DNA of 64,000 nt from Streptomyces albireticuli (GCF_021228125.1 NZ_JAJQQS010000016.1:124001-188000); one strand, 5' to 3'; counted from the stretch's first letter, positions 13,819-23,555 are shown. A program made the numbers and translations. The notes: generated by a model from the sequence alone, not told the origin.

Positions 13819-14176
13819 GTCAGGAGCCGCGCGGCGGCAGGGCAGGCGGCAGCCCGGGCAGGCCGTCGATGCGCGCGGCGACGCGCTCCTTCTTCTCGGA
13901 GTAGCGCGTTCTTTCTCGGAGCGGCACGCCGGGGAGGCGTCGTCCTCCCGCTCGAACCGCTCGCGCACGCAGGTCGCGACCGGTTTCTCACGCCATGAAC
14001 GGTACGGCGTGACCGCAGGTGTCACGGATGAGTTCGGCCGTCAGGGCAATGACGGCGCGAACCCCGTGCGAGCCCGGGCCGGCCCCCGGGAAGTGTGCGG
14101 GAATCTCCTCGAAACGTCCGTCGTCACGGACGACCGGCTCGCCCCGCCGTGCGGGGCCGGACGAGGAGCGGGGGCG

Positions 14177-15403
14177 TCAGCCGCCCTGGACGGCGAAGGC
14201 GCCTCCGGGGCCGAAGGCCCGGGCGGCGAAGCGTTCGCCGATGCGGCGGTGTGCGGCGGCGTCCGGGTGCAGCTGGTCGGGCAGCGGCAGTTCGGCGAAG
14301 TCCGCCTCGCCGTAGAGCTCACGGCCGTCGACGTAGTACAGGTTCGGATCGTCGGCCGCGCGCCGCGCGACGATGCGCGCGAGCTCGTCCCGGATGACGT
14401 TGAGCGTCAGCTTCCCCGCGGCCCGCTCCGCGGGGTCACCCGCGGCCTTGAACCCAAGCCTTCCCTCGTCGAGCCGGCTGAAGTCCGGGGCGCTGGGGCC
14501 CGGGGTGTCCTCGTGGATGGGACACAGGATGGGGGAGACGACCAGCAGCGGTGTGTGCGGGTGCCCGTCGCGGACGGTGTCGAGGAAGCCGTGCACCGCC
14601 GGACCGAAGGCGCGCAGGCGCATCAGATCGACGTTGACCAGGTTGATGCCGATCTTGACGCTGATCAGGTCCGCCGGGGTGTCGCGCATGGCGCGCGCGG
14701 TGAACGGGTCCAGCAGGGCGCTGCCGCCGAACCCCAGATTGATCAGCTCCGCGCCGCCGAGGGCCGCCGCCAGCGCGGGCCAGGTCGTGCTGGGGCTCGC
14801 GGCGTCGGAGCCGTGGCTGATGGAACTGCCGTGGTGGAGCCACACCCTGCGGCCGCTGTCGGGAACGGCCTCGACGGGAGCGTCGGAGCGCAGCTCGACC
14901 AGCTGGGTGATCTCGTTGTGCGGCAGCCAGATCTCGACGTCCTTCACGCCCTCGGGCAGACCCGCGAACCGGACGGTGCCGACCGGGCCGGGCCTCTCCT
15001 CCACCGACCCGGTGGTCATGTCCACCGTCCGGACGTTGCCACCGGTCACACTCGCCCGCCCGGCCAGGCGGCCGTCGACCAGCAGGTCGTACACGCCGTC
15101 AGGGCGGGGCGGGGCACCCACGTAGGCCGTCTTCGTGCGGAGCGTGTCCAGCTCGACGGCGGTGGCCCGGGTGCGGAACACCAGTCGCACACCGGAGGGC
15201 TGGGCCTCCGCCATGGCCAGCTGCCCGTCGGCACACTGCGCGCGGGCCCGGGCGGGCAGCCGGTGCGGCAGGAGCCCGTGCGCGGTGCGCTCCAGGTCGA
15301 GCGCGCCGCGCAGGAGACCGGGGGTGAGGGGAGTGACGAGAGTGGTGTCCGTTCCCGGGGGAGCGGCGGAGGCGCCGGGGACGGGGCCGTGCGGAGAATT
15401 CAT
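14177..15403 (-). CDS. SGNH/GDSL-type esterase with N-terminal beta domain
   Basis: 408 aa. The C-terminal two thirds is an SGNH hydrolase: block I Ser in WLHHGSSISHG, block II Gly in NLGFGGSALLD, block III Asn in KIGINLVNVD, and block V Asp-His in LPDQLHPDAAAH. The first ~170 residues look like a beta-sandwich of the kind that precedes the catalytic domain in some carbohydrate esterases (CE2-like). No signal peptide is evident, so it is probably cytoplasmic. The natural substrate is unknown. It stands alone, divergent from the SRAP gene, and nothing ties it to the polyene cluster. Start at 15403 gives the complete N-terminal domain. Confidence 0.85.
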   Translation of the reverse strand: MNSPHGPVPGASAAPPGTDTTLVTPLTPGLLRGALDLERTAHGLLPHRLPARARAQCADGQLAMAEAQPSGVRLVFRTRATAVELDTLRTKTAYVGAPPRPDGVYDLLVDGRLAGRASVTGGNVRTVDMTTGSVEERPGPVGTVRFAGLPEGVKDVEIWLPHNEITQLVELRSDAPVEAVPDSGRRVWLHHGSSISHGSDAASPSTTWPALAAALGGAELINLGFGGSALLDPFTARAMRDTPADLISVKIGINLVNVDLMRLRAFGPAVHGFLDTVRDGHPHTPLLVVSPILCPIHEDTPGPSAPDFSRLDEGRLGFKAAGDPAERAAGKLTLNVIRDELARIVARRAADDPNLYYVDGRELYGEADFAELPLPDQLHPDAAAHRRIGERFAARAFGPGGAFAVQGG

Positions 15404-15585
15404 GATCCCAGCCTGTCAACCGCATACCTGATCCGCACACCATTTTCCGGTGACGGCGCTCACTCCTGGTGCCGACGGCCCGGGCGGGCCGCCCGGCCGC
15501 CGTCCGCCGATCGGCGTGGCCGCCCCGGGGTACGGGCCGCGCGGCTTACGGGCGTCGGGGAGCGGAGACGGGCAGAGTGGGGACC

Positions 15586-16317
15586 ATGTGCGGCCGATAC
15601 GTTGCCACCCACAGTCCGCAGGACCTGGTCGGGCTGTTCGAGGTCACCCGCTGGAACCCGGAACACCTCCTGGAACCGAGCTGGAACGTCGCCCCGACCG
15701 ACGAGGTGTGGGCGGTGCTGGAACGGCCCGACCGGACGAGCGGCGTGCTGGAACGGCAGCTGAGAGCGGTGCGGTGGGGCCTGGTGCCGTCATGGGCGAA
15801 GAACCCGGACGCCGGCGCGAAGATGATCAACGCCAGGGCGGAGACGGTGCACGAGAAGCCGGCCTACCGCCGGGCCTTCGCCAAGCGCCGCTGTCTGCTC
15901 CCGGCGGACGGCTTCTACGAGTGGCGGACCGCCCGGGCGACCGCCACGACGAAGGCCCGTAAGCGGCCGTATTTCATCAGCCCCGCGGACGGCCGGGTCA
16001 TGGCGATGGCGGGGCTGTACGAGTTCTGGCGGGACCCCGCGGTGACCGGGGACGACGACCCGGCGGCGTGGCGCACCACCTGCACCGTCCTCACCACCGA
16101 GGCCACCGACGCCGCCGGCCGCGTCCACCCCCGCATGCCCCTGGCCGTCCCCCGGGCCGACTACGGAGCCTGGCTCGACCCCACGCGCCAGGACCCCGGC
16201 GAACTCCGCGCCCTCCTGGCCACCCCGGCCGAAGGCCACCTCGACGTGCGCGAGGTGAACGACGCGGTCAACAACGTCCGCAACAACGGCCCCAGGCTTC
16301 TGGACGCCCCGTCCTGA
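15586..16317 (+). CDS. SRAP-domain protein (HMCES/YedK family), abasic-site DNA-protein crosslinker
   Basis: 243 aa. It begins MCGRY: Cys2, exposed after Met removal, is the catalytic nucleophile in this family, which fixes the start at 15586 although the frame is open further upstream. Other family signatures are present: WNVAPTD, GLVPSWAK, INARAETV, CLLPADGFYEW and HPRMP. SRAP proteins bind single-stranded DNA and form a thiazolidine crosslink to abasic sites, protecting them from error-prone processing. Single gene, divergent from the SGNH hydrolase and convergent with the ImmA-type gene. A housekeeping DNA-repair function, not part of the biosynthetic clusters. Confidence 0.93.
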   Translation: MCGRYVATHSPQDLVGLFEVTRWNPEHLLEPSWNVAPTDEVWAVLERPDRTSGVLERQLRAVRWGLVPSWAKNPDAGAKMINARAETVHEKPAYRRAFAKRRCLLPADGFYEWRTARATATTKARKRPYFISPADGRVMAMAGLYEFWRDPAVTGDDDPAAWRTTCTVLTTEATDAAGRVHPRMPLAVPRADYGAWLDPTRQDPGELRALLATPAEGHLDVREVNDAVNNVRNNGPRLLDAPS

Positions 16318-16319
16318 TC

Positions 16320-16337
16320 CCGCCGCCCCGCCGGCGG
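16320..16337. terminator. Weak candidate terminator hairpin between convergent genes
   Basis: Arms CCGCCG (16320-16325) and CGGCGG (16332-16337) around a 6-nt loop, immediately after the SRAP stop and ahead of the convergent ImmA-type stop at 16439. A short stem in GC-rich DNA, so chance occurrence is possible. Confidence 0.3.
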
Positions 16338-16438
16338 CGACCGGTGCCACGCGCGGACCCCGGGCCGTGACCCCGAGCGGGCGGGATCACTTCGGCGCGG
16401 CCCCTGACGCCCCCGTGACGTCGGCCGCCCGCCCCGGG

Positions 16439-17107
16439 TCAGCGGGTGTCGGTGACCGGTGTCCCCAGGGCGGCGCCCAGGCGTCCCAGGACGTCCCGGG
16501 GTGTGCCGGTCTCGGGGAGGGTGGAGGCGCGGAGGCGGAGGAGGGTGGCGAGCATCTCGGCTTCTTGTTCCTGGCGGGTGGTGTAGCTGGCGCGGCCGAG
16601 GAGTCTTTGGATGAGCTGGGGGCTGAGGTCGGGCAGCAGCGCCTGGACGCCGGCGTTCTCACCGACCGCCGTACCACCCCCGCCGGCCTCCGGCTCCGTC
16701 CCGGTGACGGCGGTGGCGTCGTCTCTCGCCTTCGCGCCGGCCCGCCTCCTCGCGCCCGGAAAGGCGAAGGCGCCTCCGCTTGTGAGGATGCCGGGTGGTG
16801 GGGTGGTGGGGCGGATTCCGTGGTGGTCGAAGAGCATGTGTCCGATCTCGTGGAGGATGATGTGTTCTTGGTGGACTTGTGTGGTGCGTTGTTCGTAGAA
16901 GATGTGGTCGTCGGTGGGGGTGGCGAGCCAGAGTCCGCAGATGTTGCCGTCGGCGGCCTGGTCGGGCAGGGCGTGGAGGTGGAGGGGGCGGTCGCGGGTG
17001 CGGGAGAGTTCCCGGCAGAGGGCGTCGATGGAGAAGGGGCGCGGTAGCGTCAGCTGGTCCAGCACGGCCTGGCAGCGCCGGTGCAGTTGGGTGTACTTGG
17101 TAATCAT
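16439..17107 (-). CDS. ImmA/IrrE-type metallopeptidase-like protein
   Basis: 222 aa. A zinc-peptidase motif HEIGH is seen in IILHEIGHMLFDHHG (~residues 83-97). The N-terminal ~80 residues are well ordered (ITKYTQLHRRCQAVLDQL...). A Gly/Ala-rich insertion (~110-150) separates the motif from a conserved C-terminal helix region with YTTRQEQEAEMLA. ImmA/IrrE proteins cleave or inactivate a partner XRE repressor; here an XRE gene lies directly upstream on the same strand (161 bp gap). Such pairs are common in Streptomyces chromosomes and are not necessarily part of a mobile element. ATG 17107 was chosen because the similarity begins there. Confidence 0.85.
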   Translation of the reverse strand: MITKYTQLHRRCQAVLDQLTLPRPFSIDALCRELSRTRDRPLHLHALPDQAADGNICGLWLATPTDDHIFYEQRTTQVHQEHIILHEIGHMLFDHHGIRPTTPPPGILTSGGAFAFPGARRRAGAKARDDATAVTGTEPEAGGGGTAVGENAGVQALLPDLSPQLIQRLLGRASYTTRQEQEAEMLATLLRLRASTLPETGTPRDVLGRLGAALGTPVTDTR

Positions 17108-17268
17108 GTGTCTCCCATAGCCTGCCGTGGAGGGAAGAAACGACCGTGCACCCCCGTGCGTCGACCGTGGACCTCTTCCCCCGTGCCGGCCCGCCTGCCC
17201 GTGGCCCGGCGGCGGCCGGCCCCGCGGACGGCGGGCCCGGCCCCCGGACCGAGGCCCCGCCCCGTGCG

Positions 17269-17751
17269 CTACTCCCCGACGTGGCGGGTGGTGTGGTCCG
17301 GGTCGTCCACGTGCGAGAGGTTCTGTAGTTTTCGGGCTTCGGTGACCATGGTGAGGAGGGCGTCGAGGCTGGCCGAGGAGAGCCCTTCCGCGCGCAGCGC
17401 GAGGTTGCGGATCTTGGTGTCGCGCAGTGCGGTGGCGAGGGCGAGCTGGGTGTTGACGCGTTCGCAGACCTCGTCGCTGAGGAAGTACTCCAGCGGGACG
17501 CCGAAGAACTGGGCGAGGATGTCGAGCTGCTCCAGCGTCACATTGCGCTTCTTGCCGGTGGCCAGCTCCCATAGATACGTGGCGGAGATGGCGCCGCCGG
17601 TGTTCTCGCGGATCTCCTTGGCCAGCCGGGCGTAGCCCGGGCGGGTGCGCTCGTCGGGATAGAGCGTCTCGATCAGCTGTCTCAGCCGCCGCTCCAGTTG
17701 CAGCAGCAGAGGCCTGTCGACCTCTTCGCGCGCCGACTCGGTACTGCTCAT
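17269..17751 (-). CDS. XRE-family transcriptional regulator
   Basis: 160 aa. The helix-turn-helix lies at about residues 40-95: GYARLAKEIRENTGGAISATYLWELATGKKRNVTLEQL can be recognised in pieces, followed by LAQFFGVPLEYFLSDEV, a typical XRE ending. The C-terminal ~60 residues are helical. ATG 17751 has GGAAGGA upstream. It is the first gene of an XRE-ImmA pair and is probably autoregulated from the intergenic region 17752-18143. Target genes are not known. Confidence 0.88.
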   Translation of the reverse strand: MSSTESAREEVDRPLLLQLERRLRQLIETLYPDERTRPGYARLAKEIRENTGGAISATYLWELATGKKRNVTLEQLDILAQFFGVPLEYFLSDEVCERVNTQLALATALRDTKIRNLALRAEGLSSASLDALLTMVTEARKLQNLSHVDDPDHTTRHVGE

Positions 17752-18143
17752 CCGTTGTCCTTCCCCACGGAGATGGAACCCACCGCGGCCGTCCGCCGGG
17801 ACACCCGGAAATTCTAACTCCGGCCGCCGTGCCCCTCCCCGTGAACCGGTCACCGCGTGGCCCACGACGGGTCCGCGTCCGGTGTTCCGACGATATGTGG
17901 GGGACACCTTCACCCCTCGGGCGGGTGAGGACGAGTGGGGGACGGTGGCCGGAAAGGGCGCGGGGCCGGCGGATCCACCGCCGGACGGCCGCCGGGGCAC
18001 CGCTCCGGTTTCTTACACGTTCCTGCCGTCGCTCTGCCGTGCCCGCGAAGTACGCCGGGCAACGTGGTGCCCGCACCTGAAGAACAGCTGCGAACGACCG
18101 CGGAACCGGGAAGTCCGGGGAACCCGAGGCAGAGGAGACGGCG
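17752..18143. promoter_or_regulatory. Divergent intergenic region with an inverted repeat
   Basis: About 390 bp between the XRE gene (-) and the secreted hydrolase gene (+), presumably holding both promoters. A perfect inverted repeat (CCGGCGG at 17966-17972 and CCGCCGG at 17978-17984, 5-nt spacer) could be an operator or part of a leader structure. No gene is supported here. Confidence 0.4.
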
Positions 18144-19691
18144 ATGACGTACAAGAGCACGGTGCGGCGAGCGGGGCTGGCTGTGAGCATGACGGCGGTG
18201 ATGGCCTCGGCGCTGCCGACGGCGACCGCCACCGCCTCCCCCTCGCCCGCGAGCGGTCCCACCACCGCGGTGGCACCCGCCTGGTGCCCGGCGGTGGACG
18301 GGCACCAGGTCGACTGCGGCGGGCTGGACCGCCCGCTCGTCGTGGGGAAGCCGGAGCTCGGCGAGGTCGAGGTGAGTTACGCGGTGGTACGCCACAGCGC
18401 GCCCGGTCCCGCCAAGGGCACCGTCGCCGTCAATCCGGGCGGCCCGGGCGAGACCTCGATCGACAAGGCCGAGGCGTTCGCCTGGGGTCTGGAGGGGCTG
18501 CTTAAGGACCACGACCTGCTGCTCGTCGACCCGCGCGGCACCGGGGCGTCGGAGCCGGTCCCGTGCGGGGTCACCGACGCCGAGTACCGCTTCGGCACAC
18601 GGGCGCGGCAGCGGGCCGCGGTCGAACGGTGCGGGAAGAACCTCGGGCCCAAGGCCGCCGGATACACCTCGGTGGCCACCGCCGACGACATCGACGCGAT
18701 CCGCGCGCACCTCGGCGTACAGAAGCTCAGCCTGTACGGGCTGTCCTACGGCACGTACCTGATGCCGGTGTACGCCTCCCGCCACCCCGAGCACGTACGC
18801 AACATCGTGCTGTCCGGCGCCTTCCCCCTCGCCCTCGACCCGCTGGCCCGGCCCAGCGCCCAGGCGGTCTCGCTGAGCCTGCGCCGGGTGTGCGCGCGCA
18901 GCGTCCCCGTCGCCTGCGACGGCGAGCAGGCCGTGAAGGACCTCGCCACCACGGCCGCGCGGCTGCGCGCAGAGCCCATGACGGTGCCGATCACCACCGA
19001 TCACGGCGTCTACAAGAAGCGGTTCACCGAGGACAAGCTCGCCAACCTGGCGTTCGAGGCGGCCAGCAGCCAAGTCGGTTTCGAACCGGACGAGCCCTCG
19101 CCGCTCGGTCGGCTGCCCCACGTACTCGATCGCTTCGTGAAGGGCGACTCCGCGCCGCTGCGGAAACTGGTCCAGGAGGAGGGGAGGACGGGCAGCACGG
19201 TGGACCAGGCGCCGTACATCGCCGTCACCTGCAACGACTACCGTAAGGCATGGTCGAAGGACGCGTCACGGTCCGCCCGGTGGCGCCAGTACGACGCGGC
19301 GCTGGCCGCCGTACGGCCCGGTGAGCACGGGGCGTTCAGCGCCAAGGGCTTCACCGAGGGCACCACGGACGCCGGCGACGTCTGCATCGGCTGGCCGCGG
19401 GAGAACACCCCCGGCCCGCAGCCCACGAAGCCCGCGCTGCCCGACGTCCCGGTCCTCGTGCTCTCCGGCGACCTCGACGCCAACACCCCTGACGCGAGCG
19501 GGAAGAAGGCCGCCGCGCAGTTCCGCGACAGCCGGTTCCTCTCGGTCCGCAACATGGGGCACGTGCCCGAGCTGGAGCGGAGCCGCTGCGTCACCGGAGT
19601 CTCCACGCACTTCCTCCGCACCGGCGAGCCGGGCGACACCTCCTGCCTGCGTGCCCTCCCGCCGATCACCGTCACCCCCGTACGCGGCTGA
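18144..19691 (+). CDS. Secreted alpha/beta hydrolase, tripeptidyl-aminopeptidase-like (TAP-like C terminus)
   Basis: 515 aa. The N-terminal signal peptide (basic start, hydrophobic AGLAVSMTAVMASALPTATATAS) indicates export. The alpha/beta hydrolase fold has oxyanion region VNPGGPGETS, DPRGTGASEP, nucleophile Ser in YGLSYGTY (S201), Asp in LSGDLDANTP and His in GHVPELER. Cys residues are compatible with disulfides. The family includes Streptomyces tripeptidyl and prolyl aminopeptidases and some esterases; substrate is not deducible. AGGAG lies shortly before the ATG. A single gene upstream of a two-component system; a functional link is possible but not shown. Confidence 0.88.
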   Translation: MTYKSTVRRAGLAVSMTAVMASALPTATATASPSPASGPTTAVAPAWCPAVDGHQVDCGGLDRPLVVGKPELGEVEVSYAVVRHSAPGPAKGTVAVNPGGPGETSIDKAEAFAWGLEGLLKDHDLLLVDPRGTGASEPVPCGVTDAEYRFGTRARQRAAVERCGKNLGPKAAGYTSVATADDIDAIRAHLGVQKLSLYGLSYGTYLMPVYASRHPEHVRNIVLSGAFPLALDPLARPSAQAVSLSLRRVCARSVPVACDGEQAVKDLATTAARLRAEPMTVPITTDHGVYKKRFTEDKLANLAFEAASSQVGFEPDEPSPLGRLPHVLDRFVKGDSAPLRKLVQEEGRTGSTVDQAPYIAVTCNDYRKAWSKDASRSARWRQYDAALAAVRPGEHGAFSAKGFTEGTTDAGDVCIGWPRENTPGPQPTKPALPDVPVLVLSGDLDANTPDASGKKAAAQFRDSRFLSVRNMGHVPELERSRCVTGVSTHFLRTGEPGDTSCLRALPPITVTPVRG

Positions 19692-19746
19692 CGGGCCGGT
19701 GCCGTGACCCCTTCCGCCGCCTTCCGCCCGCGACGAAGATGATCAC

Positions 19747-20445
19747 ATGACCGATGAAACGGGACACCGCCGGACGGTGCTGGTCGTCGAGGACGACCCG
19801 GGCGTGCGCAGCACCCTGGACCAGTTGCTGCGCTTCGAGGGCTACCGGGTGCTGACGGCCTCCGACGGCCTGGAGGCCCTCGGCCTCCTGGAACGGGAGC
19901 GGCCCGACCTGGCCGTGGTGGACGTGGTCATGCCGGGCCTCGACGGCCTCGGCCTGTGCCGCATGCTGCGCCGGCGCGGCGACCGGCTGCCCGTCCTGGT
20001 CCTGACGGCCCGGCACGAGGTCGGCGACCGGGTCGCGGGGCTCGACGCGGGCGCCGACGACTACCTGGCCAAGCCGTTCGCGACCGAGGAACTCTTCGCC
20101 CGCGTACGCGCGCTGCTGCGGCGCACCGAGCTGCCCGACGGCAGCGGGGCCCTGACGGCCGCCGACCTCACCCTGGACCCCGCGTCCCGGCGGGTGTCCC
20201 GCGGGGAACGGCCGCTGGACCTGACGAAGACCGAGTTCGACGTGCTGGAACTGCTGCTGCGCCACGTCGGCGTGGTCCTCGGCCGCTCGCAGATGTACGA
20301 GCGCATCTGGGGCTTCGACTTCGACACCACCTCCCGCTCCCTGGACGTCTACATCGGCTACCTGCGCCAGAAGACCGAGCAGGCCGGCGAGCCCCGTCTG
20401 ATCCACACCGTCCGCAACGTCGGCTACACGATCCGGCCCGTCTGA
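19747..20445 (+). CDS. OmpR/PhoB-family response regulator
   Basis: 232 aa. Receiver domain (~10-125): acidic pair in LVVEDDPGVRS, phospho-acceptor Asp in LAVVDVVMPGLDG, Thr/Ser in VLVLTARHE, Lys in YLAKPFATEELF. The winged-helix DNA-binding domain (~135-230) has LTKTEFDVLELLLRH and DVYIGYLRQKTE, ending in VRNVGYTIRPV. The stop overlaps the start of the sensor kinase gene (TGATG), so the two are translationally coupled. Confidence 0.95.
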   Translation: MTDETGHRRTVLVVEDDPGVRSTLDQLLRFEGYRVLTASDGLEALGLLERERPDLAVVDVVMPGLDGLGLCRMLRRRGDRLPVLVLTARHEVGDRVAGLDAGADDYLAKPFATEELFARVRALLRRTELPDGSGALTAADLTLDPASRRVSRGERPLDLTKTEFDVLELLLRHVGVVLGRSQMYERIWGFDFDTTSRSLDVYIGYLRQKTEQAGEPRLIHTVRNVGYTIRPV

Positions 20446-21824
20446 TGCTCCGCACCCCGACGCTCCGTACGAAGGCCACCGTCGTCGTCGCCGCGGCCGC
20501 CGCGCTCGCCATCTCCCTCGCCGCCTTCCTGTCGTACCGGGGCGTCAGCGACCTGGTCGCCGACGAGCTCGAGCGGGGCCTCGACGACCGTACGCACACC
20601 GTCGCCACCCTCCTCGACGCCGGTCTGACCCCGCCCACCCGGCCGGACACGATCGAGCAGGTCGTGTCCGAGCGAGGCGAGGTGAGGCCGCTGGCACCCG
20701 GCCGCGACACCCTGCCGGTCCGGCCGGACGCGCTGCGCGTGGCCCGGACGGGGAAGGGGGAGAGCCGCGCGGACGTCGTCGTCTCGGGCACCGAGTACGG
20801 CACCCTGACCAGGCCCCTGCCCGGCGGCGGGGCCGTCATGGTCGGCCAGAGCTACGGGGGCGCCGCGCGCGTCGACGACCGGTCCCTGTGGCGGATCGCC
20901 TGGACCACCGCGGCCGCCGTCGCCTTCGCCGCGCTCCTCGGCTGGCTCGCCCTGGGGCGGATCCTGCGGCCCGTGCGCCGGCTGGTCGCCGCCACCCGGC
21001 GCATCACCACCACACAGGACCTCACCACACCGCTGCCGCCCGCCGGATCCGACGAGATCGGCCAGCTGACGCACAGCTTCGGGCACATGCTCGCCGCGCT
21101 GCGCCGCTCCCGCGCCCAGCAGCAGCAACTGGTCCAGGACGCCGGCCACGAACTGCGGACACCGCTCACCTCCGTGCGCGGGAGCGCCGAGCTGCTCCAG
21201 CGGGCGCGCGGCAGGCTCGCCCCCGAGGACGAGGAGCAGATCCTCACCACCCTGGTCACCGAGACCGCCGCTCTCGACGACCTGGTGCGCGAGCTCGTCG
21301 AGCTGGCCACCGACCGCCGTACGGAGGAGGAGCCCGAGGCCGTCCACCTGGCCGCCGCCGCGGAGGACGGCGCGCGGCGCTGCCGCCTGCGGACCGGTCG
21401 TGTCGTCCTCGTCGTCGAAGACGACACGAACCCACCATCGCCCGTGCTCGCCCGGCCGCGCGCGCTCCAGCGGTGCGTCGACAACCTGCTGAGCAACGCG
21501 GTGAAGTTCAGCCCCGAGGGCACCCCGGTCGTCGTGCGGGTCGGAGGCGGCGGACTGGCCGTGAGGGACCAGGGGCCGGGGATCGCGCCCGGTGAGCGGC
21601 ACGCCGTCTTCGACCGCTTCTACCGCGGCCCCCGGACCCAGGCGACACCCGGCTCCGGCCTCGGTCTGGCCATCGTGCACGACATCATCGCGGCCGACGC
21701 GGGAACCGTCTTCGCCACCACGGCGGACGGCGGCGGCGCGGAGGTCGGCTTCGACCTCCCGCTCCACGGCCAGGACGGGCCGGAGCGGCCGGCCGCACGG
21801 AAGCGCTACCCGAGGACGCCCTGA
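20445..21824 (+). CDS. Sensor histidine kinase, HAMP type
   Basis: 459 aa. Two membrane segments (~12-32 and ~148-170) flank an extracytoplasmic domain of about 115 residues. A HAMP segment follows, then HisKA with the phospho-His in QDAGHELRTPLTSVRG, and an HATPase domain with N box NLLSNAVKFSPEG, G1 DQGPGIAPG and G2 GSGLGLAIV. The start codon overlaps the regulator stop, so this is the cognate kinase. It resembles MprB/CseC-type envelope-sensing kinases in layout. The signal is unknown. It converges on the HpaB-like gene of the next operon with only about 40 bp between stops. Confidence 0.94.
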   Translation: MLRTPTLRTKATVVVAAAAALAISLAAFLSYRGVSDLVADELERGLDDRTHTVATLLDAGLTPPTRPDTIEQVVSERGEVRPLAPGRDTLPVRPDALRVARTGKGESRADVVVSGTEYGTLTRPLPGGGAVMVGQSYGGAARVDDRSLWRIAWTTAAAVAFAALLGWLALGRILRPVRRLVAATRRITTTQDLTTPLPPAGSDEIGQLTHSFGHMLAALRRSRAQQQQLVQDAGHELRTPLTSVRGSAELLQRARGRLAPEDEEQILTTLVTETAALDDLVRELVELATDRRTEEEPEAVHLAAAAEDGARRCRLRTGRVVLVVEDDTNPPSPVLARPRALQRCVDNLLSNAVKFSPEGTPVVVRVGGGGLAVRDQGPGIAPGERHAVFDRFYRGPRTQATPGSGLGLAIVHDIIAADAGTVFATTADGGGAEVGFDLPLHGQDGPERPAARKRYPRTP

Positions 21825-21866
21825 ACCGGAGGCGCCCCCGGACCGGCCCGCCCCGTCCGGGCGGCG

Positions 21867-23450
21867 TCAACGGCCGCCGCGACCGGGCCCGTCCTGGCCG
21901 TGGGCGCGCATGTGCGGGACGGTCCATCCGTCGGTGTCGTAGTCGGACATGCACTTGTCGACGAAGTCGCACAGCTCGTCGCGGAGTCCCGTGCGGGACG
22001 CGAACTGGAAGGTCTCGAAACGGGTGACCTCGGGGTTGGCGGCGTGGAGGTTCTCGTAGAGCTCGTGGCGGCTCGCGAACTCACTGCCGACGCTGTCCCA
22101 CACCAGCTTCATCAGTTTGACGCGCTGCTCCGCCCCGATCCCGTTGGCGCCCCGCATATAGGTGTCCAGGTGGGGGCGGAGCTCGGGGGCGCGGAAGTCG
22201 TCGGCGTGCGAGGCGAGGCTGATGAGGGGGCTGGCGACGAGGCGTCCGATGAGTTCCTTGACGGTCCGGTAGGCGGTCGGGGCCAGCACACGATAGGCGA
22301 AGCAGGGGTGCAGATGGGGGTGGACGTACCCCTCCGTCCAGGGCTCGGTCTGCTCGGTCATGGCGGTCACCAGGGCGTGGACGGTGTGCCGCCAGGCCAG
22401 TGCCTCGCCGACGCCGGACTGCACGCCGAGGTGGACGTCGCTGCCGTTGCTGTGGACGGCCTTCAGGAGCAGGCCGCACAGGAAGTCGAGCTTGACCGCC
22501 ATCCGGACGGCGCTGTGGAAGAGGAACCGGGGCAGGAACCCGCTCCGGTGGGCGAATCCGCCGGCGCGGTCGACATCGCGGTGGATCAGTACGTGCGACC
22601 AGGGGATAAGGGCGCGGTCGAAGACGAGGAGGGCGTCGTTCTCGTCGAACCGGCTGGACAGCGGATAGTCGAAGGGGCTGCCCGCCCGGTGCGCCTGGTT
22701 CTCGTAGCTGGGACGGCAGATGATCTTGAGGCCGGGGGTGTTCATCGGCGCGATGAAGGAGACGGCCTGCGCCGGGTCCTCCGGGGCCGGGCCGGTGTGG
22801 CCGACGAACGCGTACTGGGTGAGCGCCGCCCCGGTGGCCACCCCCTTCGCCCCGCTGACGACGATCCCGGCGTCCGTCTCGTCCACGGCCCGGACACAGA
22901 TGCCGGCGCCCTGCTCGGCGGAGACATGGCGGCTCACCGGAGGGTTGACGAGGGCGTGGCTCAGGAAGAGGACCTTGTTCTGGGCGCGCTCGTACCAGTC
23001 GCGGGCGTTGGCCGCGAAGGGGGCGTAGTACTCCGGGTCGCCTCCCAGCGTGGCGAGGAAGGACGCCTTGTAGTCCGGGGTCCGGCCCATCCAGCCGTAG
23101 GTCATCCGCTGCCAGGCCGCGATGGCGTCCCGCGCGGCACGCAGGTCCGCCGAATCGCGCGGGGCCCGGAAGAACGGGTGGGTGAAGGCGCCGCCCGAGT
23201 CGGTGTCCGTGGTGAGCACGCCCTGCGAGGAGGGGTCGTGCAGGGCGTCGTAGAGCCAGGCGAGGGACCGGGAGCTGTTCCGGAACGCCGGGTGCGCGGT
23301 GACGTCCCCGGCCCGCTCGCCGTAGATCCACACCTCGCGGCCGTCGCGCAGGCTCTCCAGATACTCCTCGCCGGTCATCGGCCGGTCGGGGGTGCGACGG
23401 CCGGTGTCCGGCCGCGGGGCTGTCGCACTGCTCACGTGCTGATCGGGCAT
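21867..23450 (-). CDS. 4-hydroxyphenylacetate 3-hydroxylase (HpaB/SgcC) family FADH2-dependent monooxygenase
   Basis: 527 aa, the usual size for HpaB-type two-component flavin hydroxylases, which share an acyl-CoA dehydrogenase-like fold. Typical blocks are TGEEYLESLRDGREVWIYGERA near the N terminus (split after 20 residues by family position), MGRTPDYKASFLATLGG, the ALVNPPVSR region, GAKGVATGAALTQYAFVGH, and RGANGIGAEQRVKLMKLVWD. Members hydroxylate phenols ortho to an existing OH, or act on carrier-bound tyrosine-like substrates in enediyne pathways. They need FADH2 from a separate reductase; an HpaC-type reductase lies at 33589-34137. It is the last gene of the MIO-KS operon, with a 105-bp gap after the SDR. 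Start 23450 has GAGGAG upstream. Confidence 0.88.
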   Translation of the reverse strand: MPDQHVSSATAPRPDTGRRTPDRPMTGEEYLESLRDGREVWIYGERAGDVTAHPAFRNSSRSLAWLYDALHDPSSQGVLTTDTDSGGAFTHPFFRAPRDSADLRAARDAIAAWQRMTYGWMGRTPDYKASFLATLGGDPEYYAPFAANARDWYERAQNKVLFLSHALVNPPVSRHVSAEQGAGICVRAVDETDAGIVVSGAKGVATGAALTQYAFVGHTGPAPEDPAQAVSFIAPMNTPGLKIICRPSYENQAHRAGSPFDYPLSSRFDENDALLVFDRALIPWSHVLIHRDVDRAGGFAHRSGFLPRFLFHSAVRMAVKLDFLCGLLLKAVHSNGSDVHLGVQSGVGEALAWRHTVHALVTAMTEQTEPWTEGYVHPHLHPCFAYRVLAPTAYRTVKELIGRLVASPLISLASHADDFRAPELRPHLDTYMRGANGIGAEQRVKLMKLVWDSVGSEFASRHELYENLHAANPEVTRFETFQFASRTGLRDELCDFVDKCMSDYDTDGWTVPHMRAHGQDGPGRGGR

Positions 23451-23555
23451 GACGCTCCTCTTGCCGGTCGTTCTGCCGGTCTTCCGTTCCCGCGGGTCCC
23501 GCGGCTGCCGCGTGCTCGGGGCCCGGGTGCCGTCCGCACCACGGACCCCTCGGCC

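Noticed and set aside
16439..17751. XRE-ImmA pair as evidence for a prophage or integrative element
   Set aside because: No integrase, excisionase, replication or conjugation genes and no tRNA att site are visible. Such pairs are common as stand-alone genes in Streptomyces.
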